From Microbacterium horticulturae (GTDB lineage Bacteria > Actinomycetota > Actinomycetes > Actinomycetales > Microbacteriaceae): 64,000 nt of DNA. The notes under the pieces are model-generated. The model did no database searches and was not told the origin of the DNA. It worked only from the letters and a program-made list of their open reading frames with translations. Position 1 is the first letter of the stretch. Each line of letters opens with the position of its first letter. The stretch spans positions 3,224,001-3,288,000 of the forward strand of contig NZ_CP119108.1 in NCBI RefSeq assembly GCF_029094505.1, given 5' to 3'. Position numbers and translations under genes: made by a program. Of the stretch, positions 7,563 to 15,968 are shown one piece after another.

Positions 7563-8912
7563 GTGACGAGTTCTGCTCCCCTGCGTGTGGCAATAGTGGG
7601 CTCCGGCCCCGCCGGCATCTACGCCGGCAACCTGCTCAGCAAGGCCGTCGCCGAGAACGGCGGCACGGTGGCGATCGACCTGTTCGAGTCGCTGCCGGTG
7701 CCCTACGGGCTCATCCGGTACGGCGTCTCACCCGACCACCCCCGCATCAAGGGCGTCATCGACTCGCTGCACCACATGCTGGGCGACGGCGACATCCGCT
7801 TCCTCGGCAACATCGAGGTCGGCCGCGATGTCTCGCTGGACGAGCTGCGCGAGCGCTACCACGCGGTGATCCTCGCGACGGGCGCGCTGCGCGACGCGGC
7901 CCTGGCGATCCCCGGCATCGACCTGCCCCGCTCGTACGGCGCCGCCGACTTCGTCGCCTGGTACGACGGCCACCCCGACGTGCCGCGCACCTGGCCGCTC
8001 GACCAGACGCAGGTCGCCGTCATCGGCAACGGCAACGTCGCGCTCGACGTCGCCCGCGTGCTCGCCAAACACGGCGAAGACATGCGCACCACCGATGTGC
8101 CCGACAATGTGCTTGCGGGCCTGGAGGGCTCCGCGGTCACCGACGTGCACGTGTTCGGTCGGCGCGGCCCCTCGGGTATCAAGTTCACGCCCATCGAGCT
8201 GCGCGAGCTGGGCGAGGTGCGCGATCTCGACATCATCCTCGACGACGCCGATTTCGAGCTGGATGCCGACACCGTGCCCGCCAGCAACCAGGTCAAGGTG
8301 ATGCAGCGCATCCTGGGCTCGTGGCGCAGCCGCGAGGTAGGGCAGGCGTCGCGCCGGCTGCACCTGCACTTCTGGCATACGCCGGTCGCCGTGCTCGGTG
8401 ACGACGGCGTGACCGGGCTGCGTTTCGAGCGCACCCGCCCGGGTGTCGACGGTGCGCTGGAACGCACGGGCGAGTTCCGCGAGTACGCGGTCGGCGCGGT
8501 CTACCGCGCGATCGGCTACTACGGCACGCGGGTCGAGGGTGCGCCGTTCGACGAGGCGCGCGGCGTCGTGCCGAACACCGAGGGCAGCGTCGAGCCGGGC
8601 CTGTACGCGACCGGCTGGGTCAAGCGCGGCCCGATCGGCCTCATCGGCAGCACGAAGTCCGACGCGCTCGAGACGATCGGTCACGTCGTGGCCGATGCGC
8701 AGGCCGGGTTGCTGTCGGCGCCGGTGGACGGCGACATCCTCGACCTGCTCGCCGAGCGTGGCGTGCGGAACACCGACTGGGCCGGCTGGCTCGAGCTCGA
8801 CGCGCACGAGCGCGCCCTCGGCGAGAACCACGAGCATCGCCGTGAGCGTGTGAAGGTCGTCGACCGCGACGAGCAGGTCGACATCGCCGGGGCCGGGGTG
8901 CTCGCGCTGTGA
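7563..8912 (+). CDS. fprA: Ferredoxin-NADP+ reductase, FprA type
   Basis: The 449-residue adrenodoxin-reductase-like flavoprotein has an FAD-binding GSGPAGIYA motif near residue 13, the PYGLIRYGVSPDH segment typical of FprA, an NADP-binding GNGNVALDVAR motif near residue 155, and the C-terminal GWVKRGPIGLIGSTK region that closes over the flavin. Length agrees with actinobacterial FprA. The GTG start at 7563 has GAAAGG upstream. It overlaps the ferredoxin start by 4 nt (GTGA). It likely passes NADPH electrons to that ferredoxin and so to the sulfite reductase. Confidence 0.93.
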   Translation: MTSSAPLRVAIVGSGPAGIYAGNLLSKAVAENGGTVAIDLFESLPVPYGLIRYGVSPDHPRIKGVIDSLHHMLGDGDIRFLGNIEVGRDVSLDELRERYHAVILATGALRDAALAIPGIDLPRSYGAADFVAWYDGHPDVPRTWPLDQTQVAVIGNGNVALDVARVLAKHGEDMRTTDVPDNVLAGLEGSAVTDVHVFGRRGPSGIKFTPIELRELGEVRDLDIILDDADFELDADTVPASNQVKVMQRILGSWRSREVGQASRRLHLHFWHTPVAVLGDDGVTGLRFERTRPGVDGALERTGEFREYAVGAVYRAIGYYGTRVEGAPFDEARGVVPNTEGSVEPGLYATGWVKRGPIGLIGSTKSDALETIGHVVADAQAGLLSAPVDGDILDLLAERGVRNTDWAGWLELDAHERALGENHEHRRERVKVVDRDEQVDIAGAGVLAL

Positions 8913-9229
8913 CGTACGTCATCGCGCTGCCGTGTGTCGATGTCAAGGATCGCGCCTGTGTCGACGAGTGCCCCGTCGACTGCATCTACGAGGGCGAGCG
9001 CTCGCTCTACATCCACCCGGACGAGTGCATCGACTGCGGCGCGTGCGAGCCGGTCTGTCCCGTCGAGGCCATCTACTACGAGGACGATCTGCCCGAAGAG
9101 TGGGCCGACTACTACAGGGTGAACGTCGAGTTCTTCGAGGACCTCGGTTCACCCGGCGGCGCTCAGAAGCTCGGCCCCACCCACGTCGACCACCCGCTCG
9201 TGGCCGCATTGCCACCGCAAGGAGAATGA
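8909..9229 (+). CDS. fdxA: 7Fe ferredoxin ([3Fe-4S][4Fe-4S])
   Basis: This 106-residue electron carrier has cysteines at 9, 17, 21 and 25 in the N-terminal cluster motif and CIDCGACEPVC (40, 43, 46, 50) in the second, matching actinobacterial FdxA/FdxC proteins. A C-terminal tail with LGSPGGA and DHPLVAA is also conserved in the family. It is translationally coupled to fprA and is the probable electron donor for the sulfite reductase encoded upstream. Confidence 0.93.
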   Translation: MTYVIALPCVDVKDRACVDECPVDCIYEGERSLYIHPDECIDCGACEPVCPVEAIYYEDDLPEEWADYYRVNVEFFEDLGSPGGAQKLGPTHVDHPLVAALPPQGE

Positions 9230-9232
9230 CGG

Positions 9233-10153
9233 ATGTCGGAACTGCAGGATGTGCTGGTCATCGGCGGCGGCCCCGCCGGCCTCTCCGCCGCACTCAACCT
9301 GGGCCGGTCGGTGGCCGAGGTCACCGTCGTCGATGCCGACCGCCCGCGCAACGCGGCGACGCTGACGGTGCACGGCTTCCTCACTCGTGACGGCATCGCG
9401 CCCAACGAGCTGAAGAAGATCGCGCGCGAAGAGCTGAACGCCTACCCCACCGTGCACTACCGTGCACGGCAGCGGGTGTTCCGGCTCGGGCGCGACGAGG
9501 GCGTGTTCGTGGCCGAGATCGGCCAGCGCCAGGCGACCGACGTCGTCTTCGCGCAGAACGTGCTGCTGGCCACCGGTCTGCAGGAGACACTGCCTGCCGT
9601 GCCCGACCTCATCTCGTACTACGGCATGAGCCTGTTCAGCTGCGCCGCCTGCGACGGATGGGAGCAGCGCGGCCAGCGCCTGGGTCTGTTCGGCGCCGCG
9701 GACGACCTCGCCGACCGCGCGCGGCTCATCTCACACTGGACTGATGCGTTAACCGTCTTCACGCACGGCGCTGCCCTGATCGATGCGGTGGCCGAGGCAG
9801 AGCTCGTCGCTGCCGGCGTCACCGTCGAGCGCACGCCCGTCACGGCCCTGCACGGCGAGAAGGGGCACATCGAGCGCGTCGAGCTGGCCGATGGCCGCAG
9901 CATCCCTCTCGATGGCGGATTCATCCGCCCCGAATGGAGCGTCGACCTGTCGTTCCTCGATGGAATAGTGCCCGACCGCGACGAGAACGGGCACCTCGTC
10001 ACCGACGGCTCGGGTCGCACGAGCGAGTTCGGGCTGTACGCCGCGGGCGACATCACCGACGGCGCCCAACAGCTCATCGTCGCCGCCGGTGCCGGCGCCC
10101 GCACCGCCGCGGTCATCGTGCACGACGCCGTCGGGGTCGTGACCTCGCACTGA
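9233..10153 (+). CDS. Thioredoxin-reductase-like NAD(P)/FAD oxidoreductase
   Basis: The 306-residue protein has the FAD-binding GGGPAGLSAALNLG motif near residue 12, a CxxC redox centre CAAC at about residue 139, and the C-terminal GLYAAGDIT flavin motif. The second nucleotide-binding site, normally GGGDSA, reads GLFGAADD, so NADPH binding may be weak or altered. It follows the ferredoxin by 3 nt and is likely co-transcribed with the sulfate-reduction cluster. APS reductase needs reduced thioredoxin, so a redox-recycling role is plausible, but the true disulfide substrate is unknown. Confidence 0.8.
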   Translation: MSELQDVLVIGGGPAGLSAALNLGRSVAEVTVVDADRPRNAATLTVHGFLTRDGIAPNELKKIAREELNAYPTVHYRARQRVFRLGRDEGVFVAEIGQRQATDVVFAQNVLLATGLQETLPAVPDLISYYGMSLFSCAACDGWEQRGQRLGLFGAADDLADRARLISHWTDALTVFTHGAALIDAVAEAELVAAGVTVERTPVTALHGEKGHIERVELADGRSIPLDGGFIRPEWSVDLSFLDGIVPDRDENGHLVTDGSGRTSEFGLYAAGDITDGAQQLIVAAGAGARTAAVIVHDAVGVVTSH

Positions 10154-10233
10154 CGCCGCTGCGCGGCATCCCGCCGGTCCGGGACGGACCGGGTGGATGT
10201 CGCAAGCGACGCCCTCTTCGCCGGCGTTGAGCG

Positions 10234-10254
10234 TCGACTAGTCATCGACTAGTC
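10234..10254. promoter_or_regulatory. Direct/inverted repeat operator upstream of the antitoxin
   Basis: TCGACTAGTC occurs twice in a row (10234-10243, 10245-10254), each holding the palindrome GACTAGTC. It ends 7 bases before the antitoxin start, where the antitoxin usually binds to repress its own operon. Confidence 0.6.
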
Positions 10255-10261
10255 TTGGTCC

Positions 10262-10498
10262 ATGAACAGGGTCAGCGCGTATGACGCGAAGACGCACCTG
10301 TCCGCACTGCTCGAGCGGGCCGCGGCGGGCGAGTCGATCACGATCACCAAACACGGCCACGACATCGCGCGGCTGACGCCCATCGAGTCGCGCCCCGAAG
10401 CTGCGGAGATCATCGAGGCGGCACGCCGGTTCCGCGCGTCGCTCCCCCACCAGCCCATCGACATCCGAGAGCTCATCGAAGACGGGCGCCGGTACTGA
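10262..10498 (+). CDS. Antitoxin of Phd/YefM family
   Basis: The 78-residue protein starts with a Phd/YefM fold: VSAYDAKTHLSALLERAAAG, then ITITKHGHDIARLTPI. Its acidic/basic C-terminal tail should bind the toxin. The stop overlaps the toxin start (TGATG), as in many toxin-antitoxin operons. It probably neutralises the PIN toxin encoded next and represses the promoter through the repeats just upstream. Confidence 0.85.
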   Translation: MNRVSAYDAKTHLSALLERAAAGESITITKHGHDIARLTPIESRPEAAEIIEAARRFRASLPHQPIDIRELIEDGRRY

Positions 10499-10911
10499 TG
10501 CCGCTCGTCCTCGACACCTCACTGACACTGGCGTGGCTGCTTCCCGACGAGGCGAGCGACGCCGCGGAGGCCGTGCTGAGCCAAGCGCTCACGGGCCGTG
10601 AAGCCCTGCTTGCCCCGAGCCTGTGGCTGTACGGAACTGCGAATGCCCTCGTCAGCGCACGGCGGCGCGGCCGGCTGACAGACGCACAGGTCACCCAGAC
10701 CGTCGAGCTCCTCGAGGCGCTCGACGTGCAGACGCCCGAACGGCCGGCTGCACGTGCTGTGCTCGTCGCGACGTCACTGCGCACGGGACTGAGTGCGTAT
10801 GACGCGAGCTACCTCGTGCTGGCGGAGACGTCCGGGTGCCCCCTCGCAACGCTCGACGCGAAGCTCGCACAGGCCGCCCGCGACTCCGGCGTCGAGGTAT
10901 TGGGCGGCTGA
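10498..10911 (+). CDS. vapC: VapC-like PIN-domain toxin
   Basis: The 137-residue protein is a PIN-fold ribonuclease candidate. Acidic residues D6, D101 (LSAYDASYL) and D119 (ATLDAKL) are in the usual places. The conserved glutamate of the PxLxxxE-xxN helix is replaced: the segment reads LWLYGTANAL, placing Gly46 where Glu is expected. Activity could therefore be reduced or metal binding altered. It forms an operon with the Phd-type antitoxin upstream. Confidence 0.85.
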   Translation: MPLVLDTSLTLAWLLPDEASDAAEAVLSQALTGREALLAPSLWLYGTANALVSARRRGRLTDAQVTQTVELLEALDVQTPERPAARAVLVATSLRTGLSAYDASYLVLAETSGCPLATLDAKLAQAARDSGVEVLGG

Positions 10912-10932
10912 GGCGGCATCCCGCCTCTCGCC

Positions 10933-10997
10933 GAGAGAACAACTGCTCGCCGAGAGCAGGGGTATTCCCCGCATCCTCGGCGGGCAGACGTTCTCTC
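10933..10997. repeat. Imperfect inverted repeat downstream of vapC
   Basis: Arms at 10933-10954 and 10976-10997 start GAGAGAAC and end GTTCTCTC, with a few internal mismatches. It lies 20 bases after the vapC stop and may terminate that operon. Its layout is like the dispersed palindromic repeat that follows at 11059 but its sequence differs. Confidence 0.5.
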
Positions 10998-11058
10998 GCC
11001 GTCTGGCGAGGCCGCTCCACAGCGCCCTGCCGCAGCCTCCGGGCCCGCAGCCTCCGAT

Positions 11059-11133
11059 CGGTGAGGGTGCAGCGGGTGGACGAGAGCGTAGGTGCTTCCC
11101 TACTCCTCGGCGACCAGCTGCACCCTCACCGTC
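11059..11133. repeat. Palindromic intergenic repeat, copy 2
   Basis: This is the second copy of the element at 3063-3136, in opposite orientation. The arms contain GGTGAGGGTGCAGC and GCTGCACCCTCACC, and the centre shares GGTGCTTCCCT with copy 1. The remaining bases between here and the secreted-protein gene hold no gene I can support. Confidence 0.6.
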
Positions 11134-11356
11134 GCCAGGAGATACGGGATGCCGCTCGCATGCGTCACCGCAGCCGTTGCGTTCACAGCCGCTCTTCCGC
11201 ACGGAGGCCAACGGGTGTAAATTCCGTGCCACACGCGCCCGAGTGGGATCGAGCCCAGGGGCATACGGCTGGGGGTGCCCCGGTCTGAGCGTTCGAGCGC
11301 CCGAGGCAGGTCGGCTGCATTCCTCCCAGCACTCCATATGGATGAGAGGTCCGCTG

Positions 11357-12133
11357 ATGAGGAACATTCGGGGGAAGATCCTGGCGATCTTCGCCATCAC
11401 TGCGGGAGCGCTGGCGCTCTCGTCAGCACCGGCGCTCGCCGCGCCGGGCGGAGGGGCATACACGTGTACGGGCGGCGAAGTTCCCTCCGGCACGTATTCG
11501 AGCATCATGGTGACCGGGCCTTGCAGCGTGGCGGCAGGCGCGACGATCACCGTGAAGGGCAACGTCACCGTCACCCGCGGCGCGATGTTCGACGCGCAGA
11601 CCGCGCCGGCGACCATCACGATCGGCCACAACGTCACGGCGCTCAAGGGCTCGATGCTGGGTCTGGGCTGTCAGCCGCCGGAGCTGGTCGGAAACTCGGC
11701 GCACCCGTGTGCCGCCGATCCCGCCGGCCACTCCACGATCACGGTGAAAGGCAACGTCACCGCGACCGGCGCCATGGCGGTTCTGCTGAACGGCATCACG
11801 GTGCACGGCAACGTCACCGCGGTCGGCGGCGGCTCCGACGAGATTCCGTGGTCGATCAAGAACAACGTCGTCGATCGCAACATCACCGTCACCGGCCAGA
11901 CCACCCAGTGGGTCGGCGTGATGTTCAACCGCGTCGGCGGAAACGTGACGCTGATCGGCATCACGTTGCACGACCCCGACCCGGGCGCACCGGGCGTCTA
12001 CATCGTGCAGAACAAGATCGCGCACAACCTCGTCTGCCTCGGTCTCGAACCGGGCGTCTCGGGCGGGTTCGTTCCCGGAGCCGTGAACGTCGTCGGCCAC
12101 AAGGCCGTCGGCCAGTGCACGGCGCTCGTCTGA
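11357..12133 (+). CDS. Secreted repeat protein of unknown function
   Basis: The 258-residue protein has a Sec signal peptide (basic MRNIRGK, hydrophobic IFAITAGALAL, cleavage after SAPALA). The mature part holds at least six short repeats of the form (K/H/D)GNVT or DRNIT spaced about 15-30 residues apart, suggesting a parallel beta-helix. Several cysteines could form disulfides outside the cell. ATG 11357 is chosen over ATG 11342 because AGAGG precedes it at good spacing and the signal peptide then starts cleanly. I do not recognise the family. Confidence 0.7.
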   Translation: MRNIRGKILAIFAITAGALALSSAPALAAPGGGAYTCTGGEVPSGTYSSIMVTGPCSVAAGATITVKGNVTVTRGAMFDAQTAPATITIGHNVTALKGSMLGLGCQPPELVGNSAHPCAADPAGHSTITVKGNVTATGAMAVLLNGITVHGNVTAVGGGSDEIPWSIKNNVVDRNITVTGQTTQWVGVMFNRVGGNVTLIGITLHDPDPGAPGVYIVQNKIAHNLVCLGLEPGVSGGFVPGAVNVVGHKAVGQCTALV

Positions 12134-12165
12134 CGCGATCGACGCGGGTGCTCGGCGGCTGCGGT

Positions 12166-12771
12166 TCAGCCCCCGAGCGCCCCGTCGGAGCGCGCGCCCA
12201 CGTTCGTGACGTGGAAGTTCTGGAAGGACCGGGATGCCGTCGGCCCGCGCTGCCCCTGATACCTGTTGCCGTACGGCCCGGTGCCGTAGGGCGACGATGC
12301 GGCCGATGAGAGCTGGAAGAAGCAGAGCTGACCGATCTTCATCCCCGGCCACAGCTTGATCGGCAGCGTCGCGACGTTCGACAGCTCGAGCGTCACGTGC
12401 CCCGAGAACCCGGGGTCGATGAAGCCCGCGGTCGAGTGGGTGAGCAGGCCGAGCCGGCCCAGCGACGACTTGCCCTCGAGCCGCGCAGCGATGTCGTCGG
12501 GCAGGCTGACCTGCTCGAACGTCGAGCCCAGTGCGAACTCGCCGGGGTGCAGCACGAACGGCTCGTCGGGCGCGACCTCGATGAGGTGCGTGAGGTCGGG
12601 CTGATCGTCGGCCGGGTCGATGAACGGGTACTTGTGATTGTCGAAGAGGCGGAAGTACCGATCCAGACGCACATCGACGCTCGACGGCTGGACCATGTCG
12701 GCGTCCCACGGCTCCAGCGCGATGCGCGCGTCGTCGATCTGTCGGCGGATGTCTCGATCGCTGAGCAGCAC
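12166..12771 (-). CDS. dcd: dCTP deaminase
   Basis: The 201-residue enzyme converts dCTP towards dUTP/dUMP for thymidylate synthesis. The signature is clear: MLLSDRDIR start, [11 protein letters not shown] nucleotide-binding motif near residue 100, and [18 protein letters not shown] with the catalytic glutamate near residue 128. The C-terminal [11 protein letters not shown] tail closes the active site. Actinobacterial members are often bifunctional deaminase/dUTPases; that cannot be told from these motifs alone. Confidence 0.95.
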   Translation of the reverse strand: MLLSDRDIRRQIDDARIALEPWDADMVQPSSVDVRLDRYFRLFDNHKYPFIDPADDQPDLTHLIEVAPDEPFVLHPGEFALGSTFEQVSLPDDIAARLEGKSSLGRLGLLTHSTAGFIDPGFSGHVTLELSNVATLPIKLWPGMKIGQLCFFQLSSAASSPYGTGPYGNRYQGQRGPTASRSFQNFHVTNVGARSDGALGG

Positions 12772-12801
12772 GTGGCTAGCCTACCGGCGCGCGATTTCTG
12801 G

Positions 12802-13572
12802 TTACTCCACGAGCCGGGCCCGCAGCATCCCGAACTCGTCGTCACTGAGTCCGCCGGTGCGCAGGTACGCGGCCGATCCGCCCTGGTCGTCGACCCAGGC
12901 GAGCATGGCGCGCATGGCGTCGGGCGGAGTCGCCGTCACCAGCGCGACGATCTGCGGCAGCATCGGTACGCCGGTCTTCGCGACGCCCTGCAGCATCCGC
13001 TCGGCCCATTCGCCCGACAGGTTCTGCTCGCTGACCGCATAGTCGGCCACGATGGCGTCGCGCTCGGCGCCGACCGCGTCGAGCAGCAGCGCGGTCGCCA
13101 CGCCGGTGCGGTCTTTGCCGGCCGTACAGTGAACGAGAACACCGGGCTTGCCCTCGTCGGTCGGGGCCGCGACAAGCCGGGCGACGCGGGCGAAGGATGC
13201 CGCGGCCCCGTCCAGCATCCGGATGTAGAGGTCGCCGAGGGTGGGGATCTGTTCGAGCACCGCGCGCACCGCCTCGGTCGACATGTCGGCGGGTGCCCCG
13301 ATCCCGGGCGCAGCGCCCTCGAGCACCGAGAGGTGTTCAGTGTCGAGCCGGCGCTCGGGCAGCCGGTCGGGCGCCGCGGAGCGCTCCGCGCCGGTGCGGA
13401 AGTCCACGACCGCCCCGATGGGGCTGGCGTCAAGCTCGGCGAGCCCGGCGTCGGTGATTCCCGACAGCGCATCCGAACGGTAGAGCACACCGGCTCGGGT
13501 CTGCCCGCCGCCGGGCAGCGGCATCCCACCCGTGTCTCGCGAGTTGTAGGTTCCGGCGAACAGCGATGTCAT
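12802..13572 (-). CDS. Tyrosine-protein phosphatase (PtpB/Y_phosphatase3-like)
   Basis: The 256-residue protein carries the CX5R phosphatase signature HCTAGKDRTG with the nucleophilic cysteine around residue 148, and the N-terminal FAGTYNSRDTGG motif typical of bacterial PtpB-like dual-specificity phosphatases. No signal peptide is seen. It is divergent from the TetR regulator, with about 50 bases between the starts, so it may be that regulator's target. Confidence 0.88.
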   Translation of the reverse strand: MTSLFAGTYNSRDTGGMPLPGGGQTRAGVLYRSDALSGITDAGLAELDASPIGAVVDFRTGAERSAAPDRLPERRLDTEHLSVLEGAAPGIGAPADMSTEAVRAVLEQIPTLGDLYIRMLDGAAASFARVARLVAAPTDEGKPGVLVHCTAGKDRTGVATALLLDAVGAERDAIVADYAVSEQNLSGEWAERMLQGVAKTGVPMLPQIVALVTATPPDAMRAMLAWVDDQGGSAAYLRTGGLSDDEFGMLRARLVE

Positions 13573-13619
13573 GCGGTCTCCTCGGGTTCGGTGATCACGC
13601 TATCGGAGCGTACGGTCGA

Positions 13620-14315
13620 ATGATGGGCGCAGCGACGGGAGAAGCGATGGGCGAGGTGAGAGCGGCACGGCGCGGACGCGGCGTGAGCGTCGGCCTCGAC
13701 CGCGACCGCATCGTGGCTGCGGCGCGCGGGCTCGACCCCGCCACAATCACGGTGCAGGCGGTCGCCGACGCGCTCGGCGTCGACCGCAAGGCGGTGACCT
13801 ATCACGTGTCGGGGCGCGAGGGGCTGCTGCAGCTGCTCGCCGACGACGCGTTCACGACCCGGTTCGAGGTCGTCGAGGTTCCCGCCGACGCCGATTGGCA
13901 GACCGGCCTGCGGCTCATCGCGGCGTCGATGCGCGACATCCTGCTGGGCGCTGGAGCGGCCGTCAGCCACATCCGTTTCGACCCTTCGACGCGCGCCGCG
14001 GCGCTGCGGCCGGCCGAGATCGTGCTGGCCGCCCTGGTGGACGCGGGTTTCGACGAGGCCACGGCCGTGCGCGCCATAGCGCTGGTCGCCGATGTCGCGA
14101 TGGCACACGCGCGCGGCGTGCTGCTGAACGCGCGCGCCGGCGGTCATCCGCAGCGCGCCGAGTTGCACGAGGCGCTGTCGACGATGGATGCCGCGGCCAG
14201 CCCCTATCTGCGACGGATCGACGACACCGGGTTCTCGACGTTCGACGAAGAGCAGTTCGCGTTCGACCTCGATGTGATCATCGGCGGGCTTCAGGCACGA
14301 CTGGCCGCGCAGTAG
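13620..14315 (+). CDS. TetR-family transcriptional regulator
   Basis: The protein has a TetR-like helix-turn-helix (TVQAVADALGVDRKAVTYHV, then REGLLQLLADD) and an all-helical ligand domain of about 150 residues. ATG at 13620 is given; ATG at 13647 has a better ribosome site (GGGAG 5 bases upstream) and may be the real start. It is divergent from the phosphatase gene and convergent, one base apart, with the SDR gene. Ligand unknown. Confidence 0.85.
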   Translation: MMGAATGEAMGEVRAARRGRGVSVGLDRDRIVAAARGLDPATITVQAVADALGVDRKAVTYHVSGREGLLQLLADDAFTTRFEVVEVPADADWQTGLRLIAASMRDILLGAGAAVSHIRFDPSTRAAALRPAEIVLAALVDAGFDEATAVRAIALVADVAMAHARGVLLNARAGGHPQRAELHEALSTMDAAASPYLRRIDDTGFSTFDEEQFAFDLDVIIGGLQARLAAQ

Positions 14316-14316
14316 T

Positions 14317-15165
14317 TCAGAGCTCGTGCTCGATCGCGCGCCAGACGCGGCGGGCAGCGACGGCGTCGCGCAGTCGGCGGTACAGGCGCAGCCGGCGCGG
14401 GTGTCCGCTCAGCTGCAGAAGTCCCCTCGGTCCGTAGAAGCCGCCGGACGCGGCATCCACCCCCAACGCCGCCAATGCCGGCTCGGCGGCCTGCGCGGGC
14501 GGATTGCCGAGCCGGCGCACCACCGCGTCGACGAGTCGGTCGGGCAGCAGGGCGCGCAACGGCGCGGCGATCGCGGTCGCCGGCGCGATGCCCGGATGGC
14601 ACAGCGCCACGTGCAGGCCGGGCTCGCGACGAGCCAGTTCGAGGCCGAACAGTCCGAGCGCGAGCTTCGACTGCGCATACGCGCGGAACGGGCCGTAGCG
14701 GCGCTCGCCCTGCAGATCGTCCCAGTACAGGCGCCCGACCGCCGCAGCGAGACTGCACTGCACAGCGATGCGCGCGTTGCCAGCGTGAAGAAGGGGAAGG
14801 ATGCCGCGCACCAGCGCCGCCTGCGCGAGCAGATTGGTCTGCCAGTGCAGCTCGTATCCGTCGGCGGTGAGATGCCGGGCACGGTCGCCGAGCAGCACGA
14901 TCCCGGCGTTCAGCACGCACAGATGGATGGGCTCGTCGAGGCTCACGGCGAAGGCTCGGACGGAGTCGAGGCTTGCCAGGTCGAGGTCTGCGACGGTGCT
15001 GCCGGGGATGCCCGCGGCGATGCTCTCGCCCTTCTCGCGGTTGCGGGCGGGCAGGATGACGCGGGCCCCGCGCTCGGCCAGCGCCTGGGCTATCTCGAGC
15101 CCGATGCCCCCGGTCGCGCCCGTGACGAGCGCGGTGCGTCCGGCGAACGGCTGGTCGAGGGTCAC
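14317..15165 (-). CDS. Short-chain dehydrogenase/reductase
   Basis: The 282-residue NAD(P)-dependent oxidoreductase has the TGATGGIG cofactor loop near residue 16, an NAG motif (VLNAGIV) and the catalytic YAQSK (YxxxK). Sequence around the catalytic serine (VQCSLAAAVGRLYW) fits the retinol-dehydrogenase/WW-oxidoreductase-like branch. GTG 15165 is preferred because similarity begins there; the frame stays open to 15288 without similarity. Substrate unknown. Confidence 0.85.
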   Translation of the reverse strand: MTLDQPFAGRTALVTGATGGIGLEIAQALAERGARVILPARNREKGESIAAGIPGSTVADLDLASLDSVRAFAVSLDEPIHLCVLNAGIVLLGDRARHLTADGYELHWQTNLLAQAALVRGILPLLHAGNARIAVQCSLAAAVGRLYWDDLQGERRYGPFRAYAQSKLALGLFGLELARREPGLHVALCHPGIAPATAIAAPLRALLPDRLVDAVVRRLGNPPAQAAEPALAALGVDAASGGFYGPRGLLQLSGHPRRLRLYRRLRDAVAARRVWRAIEHEL

Positions 15166-15404
15166 CCGGCCATTCTGGCGCGTGTGCAGGGTGAGGTGCG
15201 TTGTGAGGCGACGGCGCGTTGTGAGCGCGGCGCGTCGTGGGGCCGTGGCGGGTTCAGAACTCCATCGGTGTGGTTGTTCGGAGGCCATTTTCGGGCTGCG
15301 CGCGGCCCTACCGGCGCACAGTGGATGAGTTCTGAACCATGCGGGCGGGCGAGGGCCGCCGCGCGGAGCCTGTTATGCTGGCCGGAGCGCGTTTCGGCGC
15401 GTGC

Positions 15405-15478
15405 GGGGCTGTAGTTCAATGGCAGAACTTCTGCTTCCCAAGCAGACAGCGCGGGTTCGATTCCCGTCAGCCCCTCCA
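15405..15478 (+). tRNA. tRNA-Gly(CCC)
   Basis: A cloverleaf is visible: the acceptor arm GGGGCTG (15405-15411) pairs with CAGCCCC (15468-15474), followed by a T discriminator and encoded CCA. The anticodon loop TTCCCAA gives anticodon CCC, and the T-arm contains GGTTCGATTCC. Accessory DNA begins straight after it, so it marks the edge of the variable region. Confidence 0.95.
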
Positions 15479-15479
15479 A

Positions 15480-15524
15480 TGTGGATTCTCACGCAAGATG
15501 AGACTTTCTCGGGATAGATGAGAC
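15480..15524. mobile_element. Possible insertion-element end remnant next to tRNA-Gly
   Basis: TGTGGATTCTCA begins 2 bases after the tRNA CCA. The 25 bases 15480-15504 match 61630-61654 at 21 positions, same orientation. GATGAGAC is repeated at 15497 and 15517, exactly 20 bases apart, like sub-terminal transposase sites. No transposase for it is seen. About 440 bases after this hold no supportable gene. Confidence 0.4.
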
Positions 15525-15968
15525 AGTTCCCGCGCTCATGCCTGCCCATATAGGCCGCGATTGGCGGCCAGCCTGAGGGATTTCGCGAAGACGCTTGCAG
15601 GGGCCGATCCGGACGCAGATATAGCCTGGGAGCAGCCGTCCGTCCCGCGGAACCGACTGAAGATGACGTCGAGCGAATTCGGACGTCTCACTAAACTCGT
15701 GGCAAGTCGAGACCGAGCACTGCTGCTTTGAAGGACGACAACGAGGAAGTCAGCGCCGCCCACCACTCGTGGTCACCGGATCGCTGATCCCTGCTGTGCT
15801 GATGGGCCCTTCGCGGTCGCGGACGACACCGGTAGCGCCAACCACTGCAGGAAGGGTGAACCACTGCCGTACGCACCACCGCCGGCCGGAGTACTCCCGG
15901 ACGTTCGCGAGTCACACGGCTGAGCCGACTATGGAGAATCTCGCACTCACGCAACAACCGGCGCACTC

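Noticed and set aside
15480..15504. att core continuing the tRNA-Gly 3' end
   Set aside because: The motif shared with 61630 starts after the CCA and does not include tRNA bases, so it is not a tRNA-type attachment repeat.
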